The notes under the pieces were generated by a model. It ran no database searches. It was not told the origin of the DNA and worked only from the letters and a program-made list of their open reading frames with translations. Positions 44,550-54,632 of a DNA stretch of 64,000 bases are shown here, piece after piece. The DNA comes from Streptomyces sp. AC550_RSS872 (GTDB lineage Bacteria; Actinomycetota; Actinomycetes; Streptomycetales; Streptomycetaceae): NCBI RefSeq assembly GCF_019049285.1, contig NZ_JAGMUL010000091.1:93958-157957 (forward strand), given 5' to 3'. How positions within the stretch are numbered: position 1 is the stretch's first letter; every line of letters starts with the position of its first letter. A program made the translations under genes and the position numbers.

Positions 44550-45647
44550 CCCGCCTCCCCCAGCGGCAGCCGCGCCCGTACGGCGAAGCCTCCCTCCTCG
44601 CGCGGGGCGGCGTCCAGGGTGCCGCCGAGGGCCGTGACGCGTTCGCGCATGCCGGTCAGGCCGATGCCGGGCGTGGGCGGACGGGACGGGTCGGCGGCAC
44701 CGTCGTCCTCGACAAGTACCGTCAAGTCACCGTCCCCGTAAGCGAGTCGTACGCTGACCTTCGCCGGTCCCGCGTGCCGTGCCGCGTTCGTGAGCGCCTC
44801 CTGGACGATGCGATACATCGCGCCCGGTCCACCGTCGCCGTCAGCGGGCGCTCCTCCCCCGTCACCGTCAGATCGACCGCCAGTCCGGCCGCCCGCGCCC
44901 GCTCCACCAGCAGCGCGGGAGTGCCCGTCGGCTCGTCGGTGCGCAGCACCTCCAGGGTGGCGCGCAGCTCGCGCATGGCCTCGCCGCTCGCCTCCTGGAT
45001 GGCGAGCAGGGCGGGCGGCACCTCCTCGCCGCGTTTGCGGGCCAGATGCACGGCCACGCCCGCCGGGAGCTTGACGATGGAGATGCTGTGGGTGAGGGAG
45101 TCGTACAGCTCCCTCGCTATCCGGAGGCCTCGCCCGCCCGGCGCAACGCCGCCTCCTCCCGGGTGCGTTCGGCCTCCAGGGCACGCTGTTCGGTCTGGCG
45201 CAGATACGCCTGCCAGTTGCGGTCGGCGAGGCCCGTCACCACCGCGCACAGGAACCAGCCGGCGAGCAGCAGTGTTTCGCGGACGATGCCCGAGGTCGCC
45301 GAGCCCGCCGCCGCGTACCCGCCGAGGAAGACGGCGGCCGCCGCCGCTGCCGTGCCCCGGTGTCCGGTCCGGGACGCCGTGTGCACCGCGCCCACGACCG
45401 GGACGGCCAGCCCGGCGGCGGGTCCGGCGTGGACGACGTCGGCGAGCAGGCAGGCGGTGGTGACTGCGAGGACCGCGAGCGGGGCGGTGCGATGCGCGGC
45501 CAGGGCCAGCGAACCGGCCACGATCAGCGCGCAGTCCACGAGCCCCGCCCGGTCGTCCGCGACGGCGGCGAGCACGGTGATCACGCCGACCACGACCGCG
45601 ACGGTCAGGTCGGCGAACCGCTCACGTGTGATCCGGTACCCGCTCAT
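44546..45647 (-). pseudogene. NarL-type sensor histidine kinase, two frameshifts and His-to-Tyr at the phospho site
   Basis: From ATG 45647 (MSGYRITRERFADL) five hydrophobic helices and a coiled coil are read to RAGEASG, then a stop at 45117. HisKA_3 continues in another frame as RIARELYDSLTHSISIVKL, where the normally invariant phospho-accepting His of ELHD is Tyr. A second shift at about 44830 separates this from the ATPase part (MYRIVQEALTNAARHAG and PGIGLTGMRERV). Two frameshifts plus the missing His make it very unlikely to signal. Its partner regulator is also broken. Confidence 0.85.
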
Positions 45648-45814
45648 GCCCGCACAGTAGACGGCCCCACCGACAGCGACGTCAGCCCTGTGGACGGCTC
45701 TGCGACTACTCCCGGTGGAGTAGTGCCGGGCACCGGCCCGCCCCGGCGTCGCAGCGCCGACTGTCTTCGGCGGTACGACGACCCGGGCCGCCCCGGCGGC
45801 GCACGCTGCTGCCC

Positions 45815-46822
45815 ATGACCACACCCTTCCGCTGCACCGAACCACTCCCGCCCAGGTCGGCCACCGGCACCGTCGCCGAGGTGTACGCCCAGATCGCCCT
45901 CGACTTCGGCATCTCCGAACCCGTCACCTTCGTGGTCCTGTCCTCCGCCCCCGAACTCCTCGCCCCCACCTGGGCGTTGCTGCGCGAGTCGCTCATCGCG
46001 GGGGCAGGCAGCCGGACCGGCAAGGAACTTGCGGCCCTCGGGGTGTCCATGGCCAACAAGTGCCCGTTCTGCGTGGACGCGCACACCGTGCTCCTGCACG
46101 CCACCGGCGACCACACGCTCGCCGAACGCCTGGCCCGCGGGGAGCGGCCGGAGACCGAGGAGCACGCGCGGGTGCTCGCGTGGGGGCAGCACACGCGTGT
46201 GCCGGGCGCTGCCCTGGAGCCGTATCCCTTCCCGCGCGAGCACGCGCCCGCCTATCTCGGCACCGCGCTCACCTTCCACTTCATCAACCGGACCGCGTCG
46301 GCCCTGCTGACCGAGAACCTGTTGCCGGCGGGCGCCCAGCGATTCCGTGCGGTCCGCAGCCTCGCGGGGCGCACCCTCGCCCGCACCGTGCGCCGCCCTG
46401 CCCGTCCCGGCACCTCCCTCCAGCTGCTCGACCCCGTCGACCCCGGCGAGGCCCCCGCCTGGGCGCAGGGCACACCCGTCGGCATCGCGTACGCGGCGCT
46501 GCTCAGGGCGGCGATGCGGGGCGCGGGTCCGCTGGACGCCGACGACCACGACCTGGTGGAGCAGACCCTCCAGGACTGGGACGGGTCGCATCCGCCGCTC
46601 GCCTGGGACGGGTTCCCGGACCGCCGGGAGCGTCCGGGGGCGCGCCTGGCGCTGCCGGCCGCCCTCGCGCCGTACCGCATCACCGACGAGGACGTGACGG
46701 CGTGGCGTCGGCCGGAGCACACCGACCACTGTCTGGTGCATCTCGTCGCGTACGGCGCCTTGGTGGCGGTGGATCGCATCGAAAGCGCTATCTGCGCCCA
46801 AATCATCCAGGAGGCCACGTAA
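45815..46822 (+). CDS. carboxymuconolactone decarboxylase / AhpD-like protein
   Basis: A 335-residue protein of the AhpD-like alkylhydroperoxidase superfamily. The redox motif is CPFCVDAH (about residue 80) with the following His, typical of AhpD proteins that reduce peroxides or act on quinoid substrates. It is larger than single-domain members; the C-terminal half (from about 210) may be a degenerate second copy of the fold. Alone on the plus strand, 168 bp from the broken kinase gene on the other strand. Confidence 0.8.
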   Translation: MTTPFRCTEPLPPRSATGTVAEVYAQIALDFGISEPVTFVVLSSAPELLAPTWALLRESLIAGAGSRTGKELAALGVSMANKCPFCVDAHTVLLHATGDHTLAERLARGERPETEEHARVLAWGQHTRVPGAALEPYPFPREHAPAYLGTALTFHFINRTASALLTENLLPAGAQRFRAVRSLAGRTLARTVRRPARPGTSLQLLDPVDPGEAPAWAQGTPVGIAYAALLRAAMRGAGPLDADDHDLVEQTLQDWDGSHPPLAWDGFPDRRERPGARLALPAALAPYRITDEDVTAWRRPEHTDHCLVHLVAYGALVAVDRIESAICAQIIQEAT

Positions 46823-46982
46823 CTCTCCCAGGACCCCCGTAATTGCCGCCCTCTTGCGGCCCTTCCGTAATGGCGTCAGCACGGAGTGAGTTGGCACTTC
46901 CGCCCCACCGGGAGTCATGTGACACTGGCGTCCCGTCCGCAGTGCGGACTCCTTCCGCACCGTCCCCCACGAGAAGTGCGCC

Positions 46983-47651
46983 GTGCGTTCTCTGCCCTTG
47001 CCGCTCGCCCTCACCGCGCGTCTGTCGCCCGTCGTCGTGCTCGCCGCGGCGGGCTGGGCGCTGTCGTCCGGACCGTTCGCCGCGACCCCGGCGGCCGAAG
47101 ACCAGCGGACGCAGAAGAGCGGCGACGAGTCGTCCAAGGCCCCCGCGACGGCGGCCGTGTCGAAGACCTATGCCGCCGCTCCCGCGCCCTGTGGCAGTCT
47201 GGGCTCGAAGTCGATAAAGGCGCTCGTCCCGGGCGCCAAGACGGCCGGCAAGGAGATCCCGTCGACCGACTCCACGCTGCGCCGCACCTGCTCGTGGAAC
47301 GCGCTCAAGGGCTACGACTACCGGTGGCTGGACGTGTCCTTCGAGATCACCAAGTCGGACGAGGCGGCCCAGAAGTCCTACCAGGAGCGCGTCGCGGACC
47401 GCAGCGGCGGCGGCGACGTCCCCGGCATCGGCGACGCGGGGTACTCGGTCGTGAACCTCACCACCGAGGACAAGCAGGAGACCCGCGAGGGCATGGTGCT
47501 GGTCCGCGTGTCCAACGCTCTGGTCTCCATCACGTACAGCGGCAGTGACTTCGAGTCGAAGAAGGCGCCCGACACGGACGAGATCAACAAGGGTGCGATC
47601 AAGGCGGCCCGGGAGGCGGTGGCCGCCCTGGAGGACGGCCAGACGGGCTGA
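46983..47651 (+). CDS. secreted or membrane-anchored DUF3558-like protein
   Basis: A 222-residue protein with an N-terminal hydrophobic segment (about 8-30, LALTARLSPVVVLAAAGWAL) but no lipobox Cys, then a disordered Ser/Thr/Ala linker and a globular domain with two Cys (APCGSLG and RRTCSWN) that probably form a disulfide. This layout fits DUF3558-type actinobacterial envelope proteins. GTG 46983 follows GAGAAG. Function unknown; convergent with the permease gene. Confidence 0.7.
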   Translation: MRSLPLPLALTARLSPVVVLAAAGWALSSGPFAATPAAEDQRTQKSGDESSKAPATAAVSKTYAAAPAPCGSLGSKSIKALVPGAKTAGKEIPSTDSTLRRTCSWNALKGYDYRWLDVSFEITKSDEAAQKSYQERVADRSGGGDVPGIGDAGYSVVNLTTEDKQETREGMVLVRVSNALVSITYSGSDFESKKAPDTDEINKGAIKAAREAVAALEDGQTG

Positions 47652-47683
47652 CCGTCCTCACCGTCCTCCCCAGCCGGTCCGGT

Positions 47684-49231
<1,548 letters not shown>

Positions 49232-49285
49232 GAGCAGGCCAATCGACGTACGGGACGGAAGGGATAGGCCGTGCGGGGGCCTTGG

Positions 49286-49338
49286 GCGGGTCCGGGGCGG
49301 GGCGGTGCGGGAACGCACCCGCCCCTCCCCGGACCCGC
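49286..49338. terminator. long GC hairpin between LLM oxidoreductase and permease genes
   Basis: Arms GCGGGTCCGGGG plus CGGGGCGGTGCG and their near-perfect complements (CGCACCCGCCCC, TCCCCGGACCCGC) close on a GGAA loop, giving a stem of about 24 bp with one or two mismatches. It lies 114 bp past the LLM stop in the 220-bp gap before the permease. No clear T-run follows, as is usual in Streptomyces. It probably stops or attenuates transcription into the permease gene. Confidence 0.7.
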
Positions 49339-49451
49339 CTCCCTCCCCGGGGCGGGTGGCGGGGAGGCCGGGGACCGCGGGGAGGGTGACAAGGTGGGGG
49401 GTCGGGTTGGGCGGCGCCGCGTGGTGCGGCGCCTGAACTCGCTTTGGAACG

Positions 49452-50477
49452 CTAGGAGTTGTTGACGGCCGGAATGACCGACGAACCGTACGCGTCGATC
49501 ACCGCTTCCTGCGCGTCGTGCATGTCGTAGACGGCGAACTGGTCGACGCCCAGCTCCCGCAGCGCGTTCAGCTTCTCGATGTGCTTCTCGACCGGGCCGA
49601 TGACACAGAACCGGTCGACGATCTCGTCGGGCACGAACTGGGTGTCCGGATGGTCGGCGCGTCCGTGGTGGGAGTAGTCGTACCCCTCACGCGCCTTGAT
49701 GTACTCGGTGAGTTCGTCGGGAACGGCGGCGGAGTGCTCGCCGTACTTGGACACCAGGTCGGCCACATGGTTGCCGACCATCCCGCCGAACCAACGGCAC
49801 TGCTCCCGGGCGTGGGCCAGGGCCTCGGGCGAGTCGTCCTCGGTGACGTACGCGGGAGCGGCGACACAGATCTTCACGTCCGACGGGTCACGTCCGGCCG
49901 CGACCGCCGCGTCCTTCACGGCCTTGACCATGTACTCGGTCAGATAGAGGTCGGCGAGCTGGAGGATGAACCCGTCGGCCTCCTCGCCGGTCATCTTCAG
50001 GGCCTTCGGGCCGTACGCCGCCATCCATACGGGGAGTTCGGCGCCGGGCTTGATCCAGGGGAACCTGACGACCGTGCCGCCGCCGAGGTCGGCCTCCCGG
50101 CCGCTGCCGAGGGCGCGGATGACCTTCATGGCCTCGCTGATGCGGGCCAGGGTGTTGGGCTTGCGGCCGGCGACGCGCATGGCCGAGTCGCCGCGGCCGA
50201 TGCCGCAGACCGTGCGGTTGCCGAACATGTCGTTGAGGGTGGCGAAGGTGGAGGCGGTGACCTCCCAGGTGCGGGTGCCCGGGTTGGTCACCATCGGGCC
50301 GACCTTGAGCTTCTGGGTGTTGGCGAGGATCTGGCTGTAGATGACGAACGGTTCCTGCCACAGCACGGCCGAGTCGAAGGTCCAGCCGTGGCTGAACCCG
50401 CTGCGCTCGGCGCGTTTCATCAGGCTGACGACCCGCGAGGCCGGCGGGTCGGTCTGCAGGACGAGTCCGAAGTCCAT
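49452..50477 (-). CDS. TIGR03842-type LLM-class F420-dependent oxidoreductase
   Basis: Luciferase-like TIM barrel of 341 residues. MDFGLVLQTDPPASRVV opens the barrel, VGPMVTNPGTR and GIGRGDSAMR are cofactor-binding loops, and FCVIGPVEKHIEKL ends it. This subfamily is consistently encoded beside hydantoinase genes in actinobacteria. It may reduce or open a pyrimidine ring using F420H2 or flavin, i.e. supply the substrate of the dihydropyrimidinase 11 bp upstream. That reaction is inferred from context only. Confidence 0.87.
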   Translation of the reverse strand: MDFGLVLQTDPPASRVVSLMKRAERSGFSHGWTFDSAVLWQEPFVIYSQILANTQKLKVGPMVTNPGTRTWEVTASTFATLNDMFGNRTVCGIGRGDSAMRVAGRKPNTLARISEAMKVIRALGSGREADLGGGTVVRFPWIKPGAELPVWMAAYGPKALKMTGEEADGFILQLADLYLTEYMVKAVKDAAVAAGRDPSDVKICVAAPAYVTEDDSPEALAHAREQCRWFGGMVGNHVADLVSKYGEHSAAVPDELTEYIKAREGYDYSHHGRADHPDTQFVPDEIVDRFCVIGPVEKHIEKLNALRELGVDQFAVYDMHDAQEAVIDAYGSSVIPAVNNS

Positions 50478-50488
50478 GGGCTCCGCTC

Positions 50489-51892
50489 CTAGTTGAGGTA
50501 CTGACAGGTGGAGCGGGGGGTGTAGACGCCGTGCCCGGCGCGCCCGGTGTACTCCCGCTCGGTGATGACGGGTTCGCCGCGCGAGAGGACCGTCTCGACC
50601 CGGCCGGTGGTCCGCTTGCCCTCGTACGCCGAGTAGTCGACGTTCATGTGGTGCGTCACGGCGGACATGACCTGCTCGGCCTGCGGGTCGTAGATCACGA
50701 CGTCGGCGTCCGCGCCCGGCGCGATGGTGCCCTTCTTCGGGTACATACCGAACATCCGGGCCGGTGTGGCACAGGCGATCTCGATCCAGCGGCGGCGCGA
50801 GATGTGACCGTCGACGACGGCCTGGTGGAGCAGGTCCATCCGGTTCTCGACACCGGGAAGGCCGTTGGGGATCTTCGAGAAGTCCCCTCGGCCCAGCTCC
50901 TTCTGGCCCACGAAGCAGAAGGGGCAGTGGTCGGTGGAGACGACCTGGAGGTCGTTCGTCCTGAGCCCCTTCCACAGCTGGGCCTGGTGCTCCTTGGGCC
51001 GCAGGGGCGTCGAGCACACGTACTTCGCACCCTCGAAGTCCGGCTCGGCGAGGTTGTCGGTGGACAGGAACAGATACTGCGGGCAGGTCTCGCCGAAGAC
51101 GTTCAGCCCCTCGTCACGCGCCCGCGCCAGCTCGGCCACTGCCTCCATGGCCGAGACGTGCACGACGTACAGGGGAGCGCCGGCGACCTGGGCGAGTTTG
51201 ATGGCCCGGTGGGTGGCCTCGGCCTCCAGCAGCGCCTTGCGGACCTCGCCGTGGTAGCGGGGGTCGGTCTCGCCGCGGGCCAGCGCCTGCTCGACCAGCA
51301 CGTCGATCGCGATGCCGTTCTCGGCGTGCATCATGATCAGGCCGCCGTTCTCGGCGGAGCGCTGCATGGCACGCAGGATCTGGCCGTCGTCGGAGTAGAA
51401 GACGCCGGGGTAGGCCATGAACTGCTTGAAGGAGGTCACCCCCTCCTCCACCAGCAGGTCCATCTCCTTGAGCGTCTCCTGGTTCACATCGGAGACGATC
51501 ATGTGGAAGCCGTAGTCGATCGCGCAGTTGCCCTCGGCCTTGGCGTGCCAGGCGTCGAGGCCCTCGCGCAGGGTGTGGCCCACGCTCTGCACGGCGAAGT
51601 CCACGATCGTGGTGGTGCCGCCCCAGGCGGCGGCCCGGGTGCCGGTCTCGAAGGTGTCGGAGGCGAAGGTGCCGCCGAACGGCAGCTCCATGTGGGTGTG
51701 GGCGTCTACGCCGCCCGGGATGACGTACTTTCCGGTGGCGTCGATGGTCCGGTCAGCGGTGAAGGCCTCGGCAGCCGGGGTGCCGGTCGCCGCGAGGGCG
51801 GCGATGCGGCCGTCCTCGATCAGGACGTCGGCGTGGATCTCGTCGGACGCGGTGATGACGAGGCCGCCGCGGATGATTGTTCGGCCGGTCAT
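50489..51892 (-). CDS. hydA: dihydropyrimidinase / hydantoinase
   Basis: Cyclic amidohydrolase of 467 residues that opens dihydrouracil or hydantoins to N-carbamoyl amino acids. The binuclear zinc site shows in DAHTHMELPFGG (His65, His67), the carboxylated Lys156 in SFKQFMAY, then HAENG, VVHVSAMEA and STDHCPF. It is followed on the same strand by the LLM oxidoreductase and preceded by a nitrilase-family amidohydrolase, giving steps two and three of reductive pyrimidine breakdown. Confidence 0.93.
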   Translation of the reverse strand: MTGRTIIRGGLVITASDEIHADVLIEDGRIAALAATGTPAAEAFTADRTIDATGKYVIPGGVDAHTHMELPFGGTFASDTFETGTRAAAWGGTTTIVDFAVQSVGHTLREGLDAWHAKAEGNCAIDYGFHMIVSDVNQETLKEMDLLVEEGVTSFKQFMAYPGVFYSDDGQILRAMQRSAENGGLIMMHAENGIAIDVLVEQALARGETDPRYHGEVRKALLEAEATHRAIKLAQVAGAPLYVVHVSAMEAVAELARARDEGLNVFGETCPQYLFLSTDNLAEPDFEGAKYVCSTPLRPKEHQAQLWKGLRTNDLQVVSTDHCPFCFVGQKELGRGDFSKIPNGLPGVENRMDLLHQAVVDGHISRRRWIEIACATPARMFGMYPKKGTIAPGADADVVIYDPQAEQVMSAVTHHMNVDYSAYEGKRTTGRVETVLSRGEPVITEREYTGRAGHGVYTPRSTCQYLN

Positions 51893-51935
51893 GTCGTGGT
51901 CGCTCCTCGTGGTGTTCGAAGTGGCGGTCGTGTGG

Positions 51936-51989
51936 GGCTGGTCGCGCAGTTCCCCGCGCCCTGGCGGCGTTGCCCCTGGCGGCGTTGCC
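51936..51989. repeat. dispersed streptomycete repeat plus 15-bp tandem duplication
   Basis: The string GGTCGCGCAGTTCCCCGCGC at 51936-51960 is the reverse of the element found inside the UbiA gene. It is followed by two copies of CTGGCGGCGTTGCC (51961-51974 and 51976-51989). The block sits between the hydA start and the nitrilase stop, where it could affect read-through. Confidence 0.65.
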
Positions 51990-52004
51990 TCGTACGGCTC
52001 CTTC

Positions 52005-52847
52005 TCAAGGTGCTGTCAGCGGGCCGTACGCCCCCGGCGCGCGGTCCCTGTAGAACTGCCAGCGGTCGCGGACCTCCCGCAGCTTGGCCAGGTCCAGGTC
52101 GCGTACGACCAGTTCGGTCTCCTTGTCGCTCGCCACCTCGCCGACGAACTGGGCCTCCGGGTCGACGAAGTACGTGGTGCCGTAGAAGTCGTTGTCGCCG
52201 AGGTCCTCCACACCGACCCGGTTGATCGCGCCCACGAAGTACTCGTTGGCGACGGCCGCGGCCGGCTGCTCCAGCTGCCACAGATAGCGGGAGAGGCCGC
52301 GGGAGGTCGCCGAGGGGTTGAACACGATCTCGGCACCGGCCAGGCCCAGCGCCCGCCAGCCCTCCGGGAAGTGACGGTCGTAGCAGATGTAGACGCCGAT
52401 CTTCCCGACGGCCGTCTCGAAGACGGGCCAGCCGCTGTTCCCCGGGCGGAAGTAGAACTTCTCCCAGAATCCCTGCACTTGGGGGATGTGGGTCTTGCGG
52501 TACTTGCCGAGGTACGAGCCGTCCGCGTCGATCACGGCGGCGGTGTTGTAGAGGACGCCCGGCTGCTCCTCCTCGTACATCGGCAGGACGAGGACGATGC
52601 CGAGTTCCTTGGCGAGCGCCTGGAAGCGGCGGACGGTCGGGCCCTCGGGGATCTGCTCGGCGTACTCGTAGAACGCCTTGTCCTGGACCTGGCAGAAGTA
52701 GGGCCCGTAGAACAGCTCCTGGAAACATAGGACTTGAGCACCCTGGGCGGCCGCGTCGCGGGCCGCCTGCTCGTGTACCTGGATCATGGATTCCTTGTCG
52801 CCGGTCCAGGCGGTCTGGAAGAGGGCGGCACGAATCACTCGGCTCAT
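52005..52847 (-). CDS. nitrilase-family amidohydrolase (beta-ureidopropionase-like), copy 1
   Basis: A 280-residue C-N hydrolase with the complete Glu-Lys-Cys triad: Glu44 in FQELFYGPYF, Lys118 in KYRKTHIP and Cys155 in CYDRHFPE. It should hydrolyse an N-carbamoyl amino acid such as N-carbamoyl-beta-alanine, the dihydropyrimidinase product. ATG 52847 is fixed by CGGAGGT just upstream. It is strikingly similar throughout to the second copy at 55913-56755, so the cluster has two paralogues, perhaps for different carbamoyl amino acids. Confidence 0.9.
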   Translation of the reverse strand: MSRVIRAALFQTAWTGDKESMIQVHEQAARDAAAQGAQVLCFQELFYGPYFCQVQDKAFYEYAEQIPEGPTVRRFQALAKELGIVLVLPMYEEEQPGVLYNTAAVIDADGSYLGKYRKTHIPQVQGFWEKFYFRPGNSGWPVFETAVGKIGVYICYDRHFPEGWRALGLAGAEIVFNPSATSRGLSRYLWQLEQPAAAVANEYFVGAINRVGVEDLGDNDFYGTTYFVDPEAQFVGEVASDKETELVVRDLDLAKLREVRDRWQFYRDRAPGAYGPLTAP

Positions 52848-52909
52848 CGGGACCTCCGGTCGCTCGGTGTGCGAGAAGGCTAGGAAGTCCAAAGCGGCGG
52901 TTTGAGTTG

Positions 52910-52952
52910 CACGGTGTCACGTCTGAGGGCGTGTGGCGTGCCACGGTGTCAC
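52910..52952. promoter_or_regulatory. paired 11-bp direct repeats upstream of the nitrilase gene
   Basis: CACGGTGTCAC occurs at 52910-52920 and again at 52942-52952, a 32-bp phase (three helical turns), 63-105 bp before the nitrilase start and just beyond the pucR stop. Same-face spacing of identical sites upstream of a catabolic operon suggests an activator-binding region, with PucR the nearest candidate. Confidence 0.5.
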
Positions 52953-53002
52953 CCTGTCGTGATCCCATGTTTCACCGCCGTTTTCCCAGGTCGTGGCAGG
53001 TT

Positions 53003-54586
53003 TCAGCCCTGTTGCGCGTCGTGCGCGAGGAGTGCGATGTGGACGGATGCGGCCTGCTCGAAGTCGTCGAGGTCGACGCCGAGCCGCCCCTGTATCGCCT
53101 CCAGGCGGCGGTAGAGCGCGGGCCGTGAGACGTGGTGGAGCTGGGCGGTGCGGGACTTGTTGCGGCCGGAGGCGAGATAGGTCCGCAGGACGGCGAGCAG
53201 ATCCTCGTCCGCTCCGGAGAGCAGCCCGTCCAGCTCGCGCTCCGCGAACGACTGCACCTGCGGGTCGTCCCGCAACAGGCGGATCAGGCCGCGCAGATGG
53301 ACGTCCTTGAGGCGTACGACGGCCGGGAGGTCGAGGGCGGCCGAGGAGTCGGCGACAGCGTCGGCGACATGCTGGGCCTCGCGCAGTCCGGCGGGCACGT
53401 CGTCCCAGGCGGTACGGGCGTCGGCGGCGGCCACGACGGTCCGGGCGCTTCCCGACTCGGTACGCACCCGGTCCGCGAAGTTCGCGGCGAGCACGGCGGC
53501 GTCCTGGTCCCGGGCGAGGCTGAGCAGCACCGCGGTGGCTCCGTCGGCGAGCTCGGCGACGATCCCGGACAGCCCCAACAGCCGCAGCACACGCTCCAGT
53601 CGGTCCGCCTCGCCGTCCCGCACGACCAGCGGCACGAAGGTGCGCCGGTTCACCGGCAGTCCGGCGGCACGCGCGCGTGGCAGGAGTTGCCGCGCCGGAA
53701 CGACCCCGCTGACCAGGTCGGTCAGCAGGCTCTGCGCGGACTGTTCCTCCCAGGTGTGCGCGGAGGTGCCGCCGAGCATGCGGTGCAGGACCAGGGCCTC
53801 GGCGGCGCGGTCGGCGAGCAGCCGTCCGGTGGCGGTGTCGCCGCGGTATCCGCACAGCATGATCTGGCCCCACCGCTCCCCGCGTCCGCCGAGTTCGGCG
53901 CGGATCCAGCCGTCGCCCTCACGGCCGCCGGCCTGCCGGGCGATGCGCTCCCAGTCGCGCAGCACGTCGTCCACGGCCGACCGCTCGCCCGCCGTGGCGA
54001 GGACGCGGTGGGCGAGGTTGGTGACGACCACGGGGCAGGCGCTGTGCGAGGCGATCTCGTCGAGGAGCCGCTGGAGCGGGGCGCCCGCGGTGATCAGTCC
54101 GGTGAGCGCGGTCCGTACGGACTCCGAAAGGCTCACGGCGGCGAACTTCCGCCGCACGAGCCGGCACTGGACCTCCTCGGTCAGCTCCGCGAAAGGGAAC
54201 GGCCGGTGCAGGACGACCATGGGCAGCCCGCACCGCTCGGCGGCCCGGCGCATCACGTCCGGCGGCGCGGGAAACGCCCGGCCGAGGCCCAGGACGACGG
54301 CCGCGGCCTCCGCCCGGTGCAGGGACCGGATGTACTCGGCCTGCTTGTCCTCGTCCCCGGCGAGCAGCACCCCGGTGGTCAGCACCATCTCGCCGCCGCT
54401 GAGCATCACTCCGACGTCCGGTGCCTCGGCGACATGCACCCAGCGCACCGGCCGGTCCAGCTGACCGGCGCCGGCCACCACCTCGGGCTCCCCGGCGAGC
54501 ACCCGCTCCAGGGTGAGGACCTGCCGGACCGACAGGGCGGGTTCCGAGGCTTCCGAAGGCTCCAGGGGCTCGGAGGTGGTGACCAT
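53003..54586 (-). CDS. PucR-family transcriptional regulator
   Basis: A 527-residue regulator: N-terminal PucR-like ligand domain (LTLERVLAGEPEVVAGAGQL, MVLTTGVLLAGDED), a central GGDEF-like region, and a C-terminal HTH_30 (LLAVLRTYLASGRNKSRTAQ, HVSRPALYRRLEAIQ). PucR proteins control purine/pyrimidine or related nitrogen catabolism in response to pathway metabolites. Its place between the two nitrilase genes argues that it governs this cluster. Confidence 0.9.
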   Translation of the reverse strand: MVTTSEPLEPSEASEPALSVRQVLTLERVLAGEPEVVAGAGQLDRPVRWVHVAEAPDVGVMLSGGEMVLTTGVLLAGDEDKQAEYIRSLHRAEAAAVVLGLGRAFPAPPDVMRRAAERCGLPMVVLHRPFPFAELTEEVQCRLVRRKFAAVSLSESVRTALTGLITAGAPLQRLLDEIASHSACPVVVTNLAHRVLATAGERSAVDDVLRDWERIARQAGGREGDGWIRAELGGRGERWGQIMLCGYRGDTATGRLLADRAAEALVLHRMLGGTSAHTWEEQSAQSLLTDLVSGVVPARQLLPRARAAGLPVNRRTFVPLVVRDGEADRLERVLRLLGLSGIVAELADGATAVLLSLARDQDAAVLAANFADRVRTESGSARTVVAAADARTAWDDVPAGLREAQHVADAVADSSAALDLPAVVRLKDVHLRGLIRLLRDDPQVQSFAERELDGLLSGADEDLLAVLRTYLASGRNKSRTAQLHHVSRPALYRRLEAIQGRLGVDLDDFEQAASVHIALLAHDAQQG

Positions 54587-54632
54587 GGCGACGTTCCCTA
54601 ACTCGGGTACTCGAACGGGTCCTGCTGGATGC

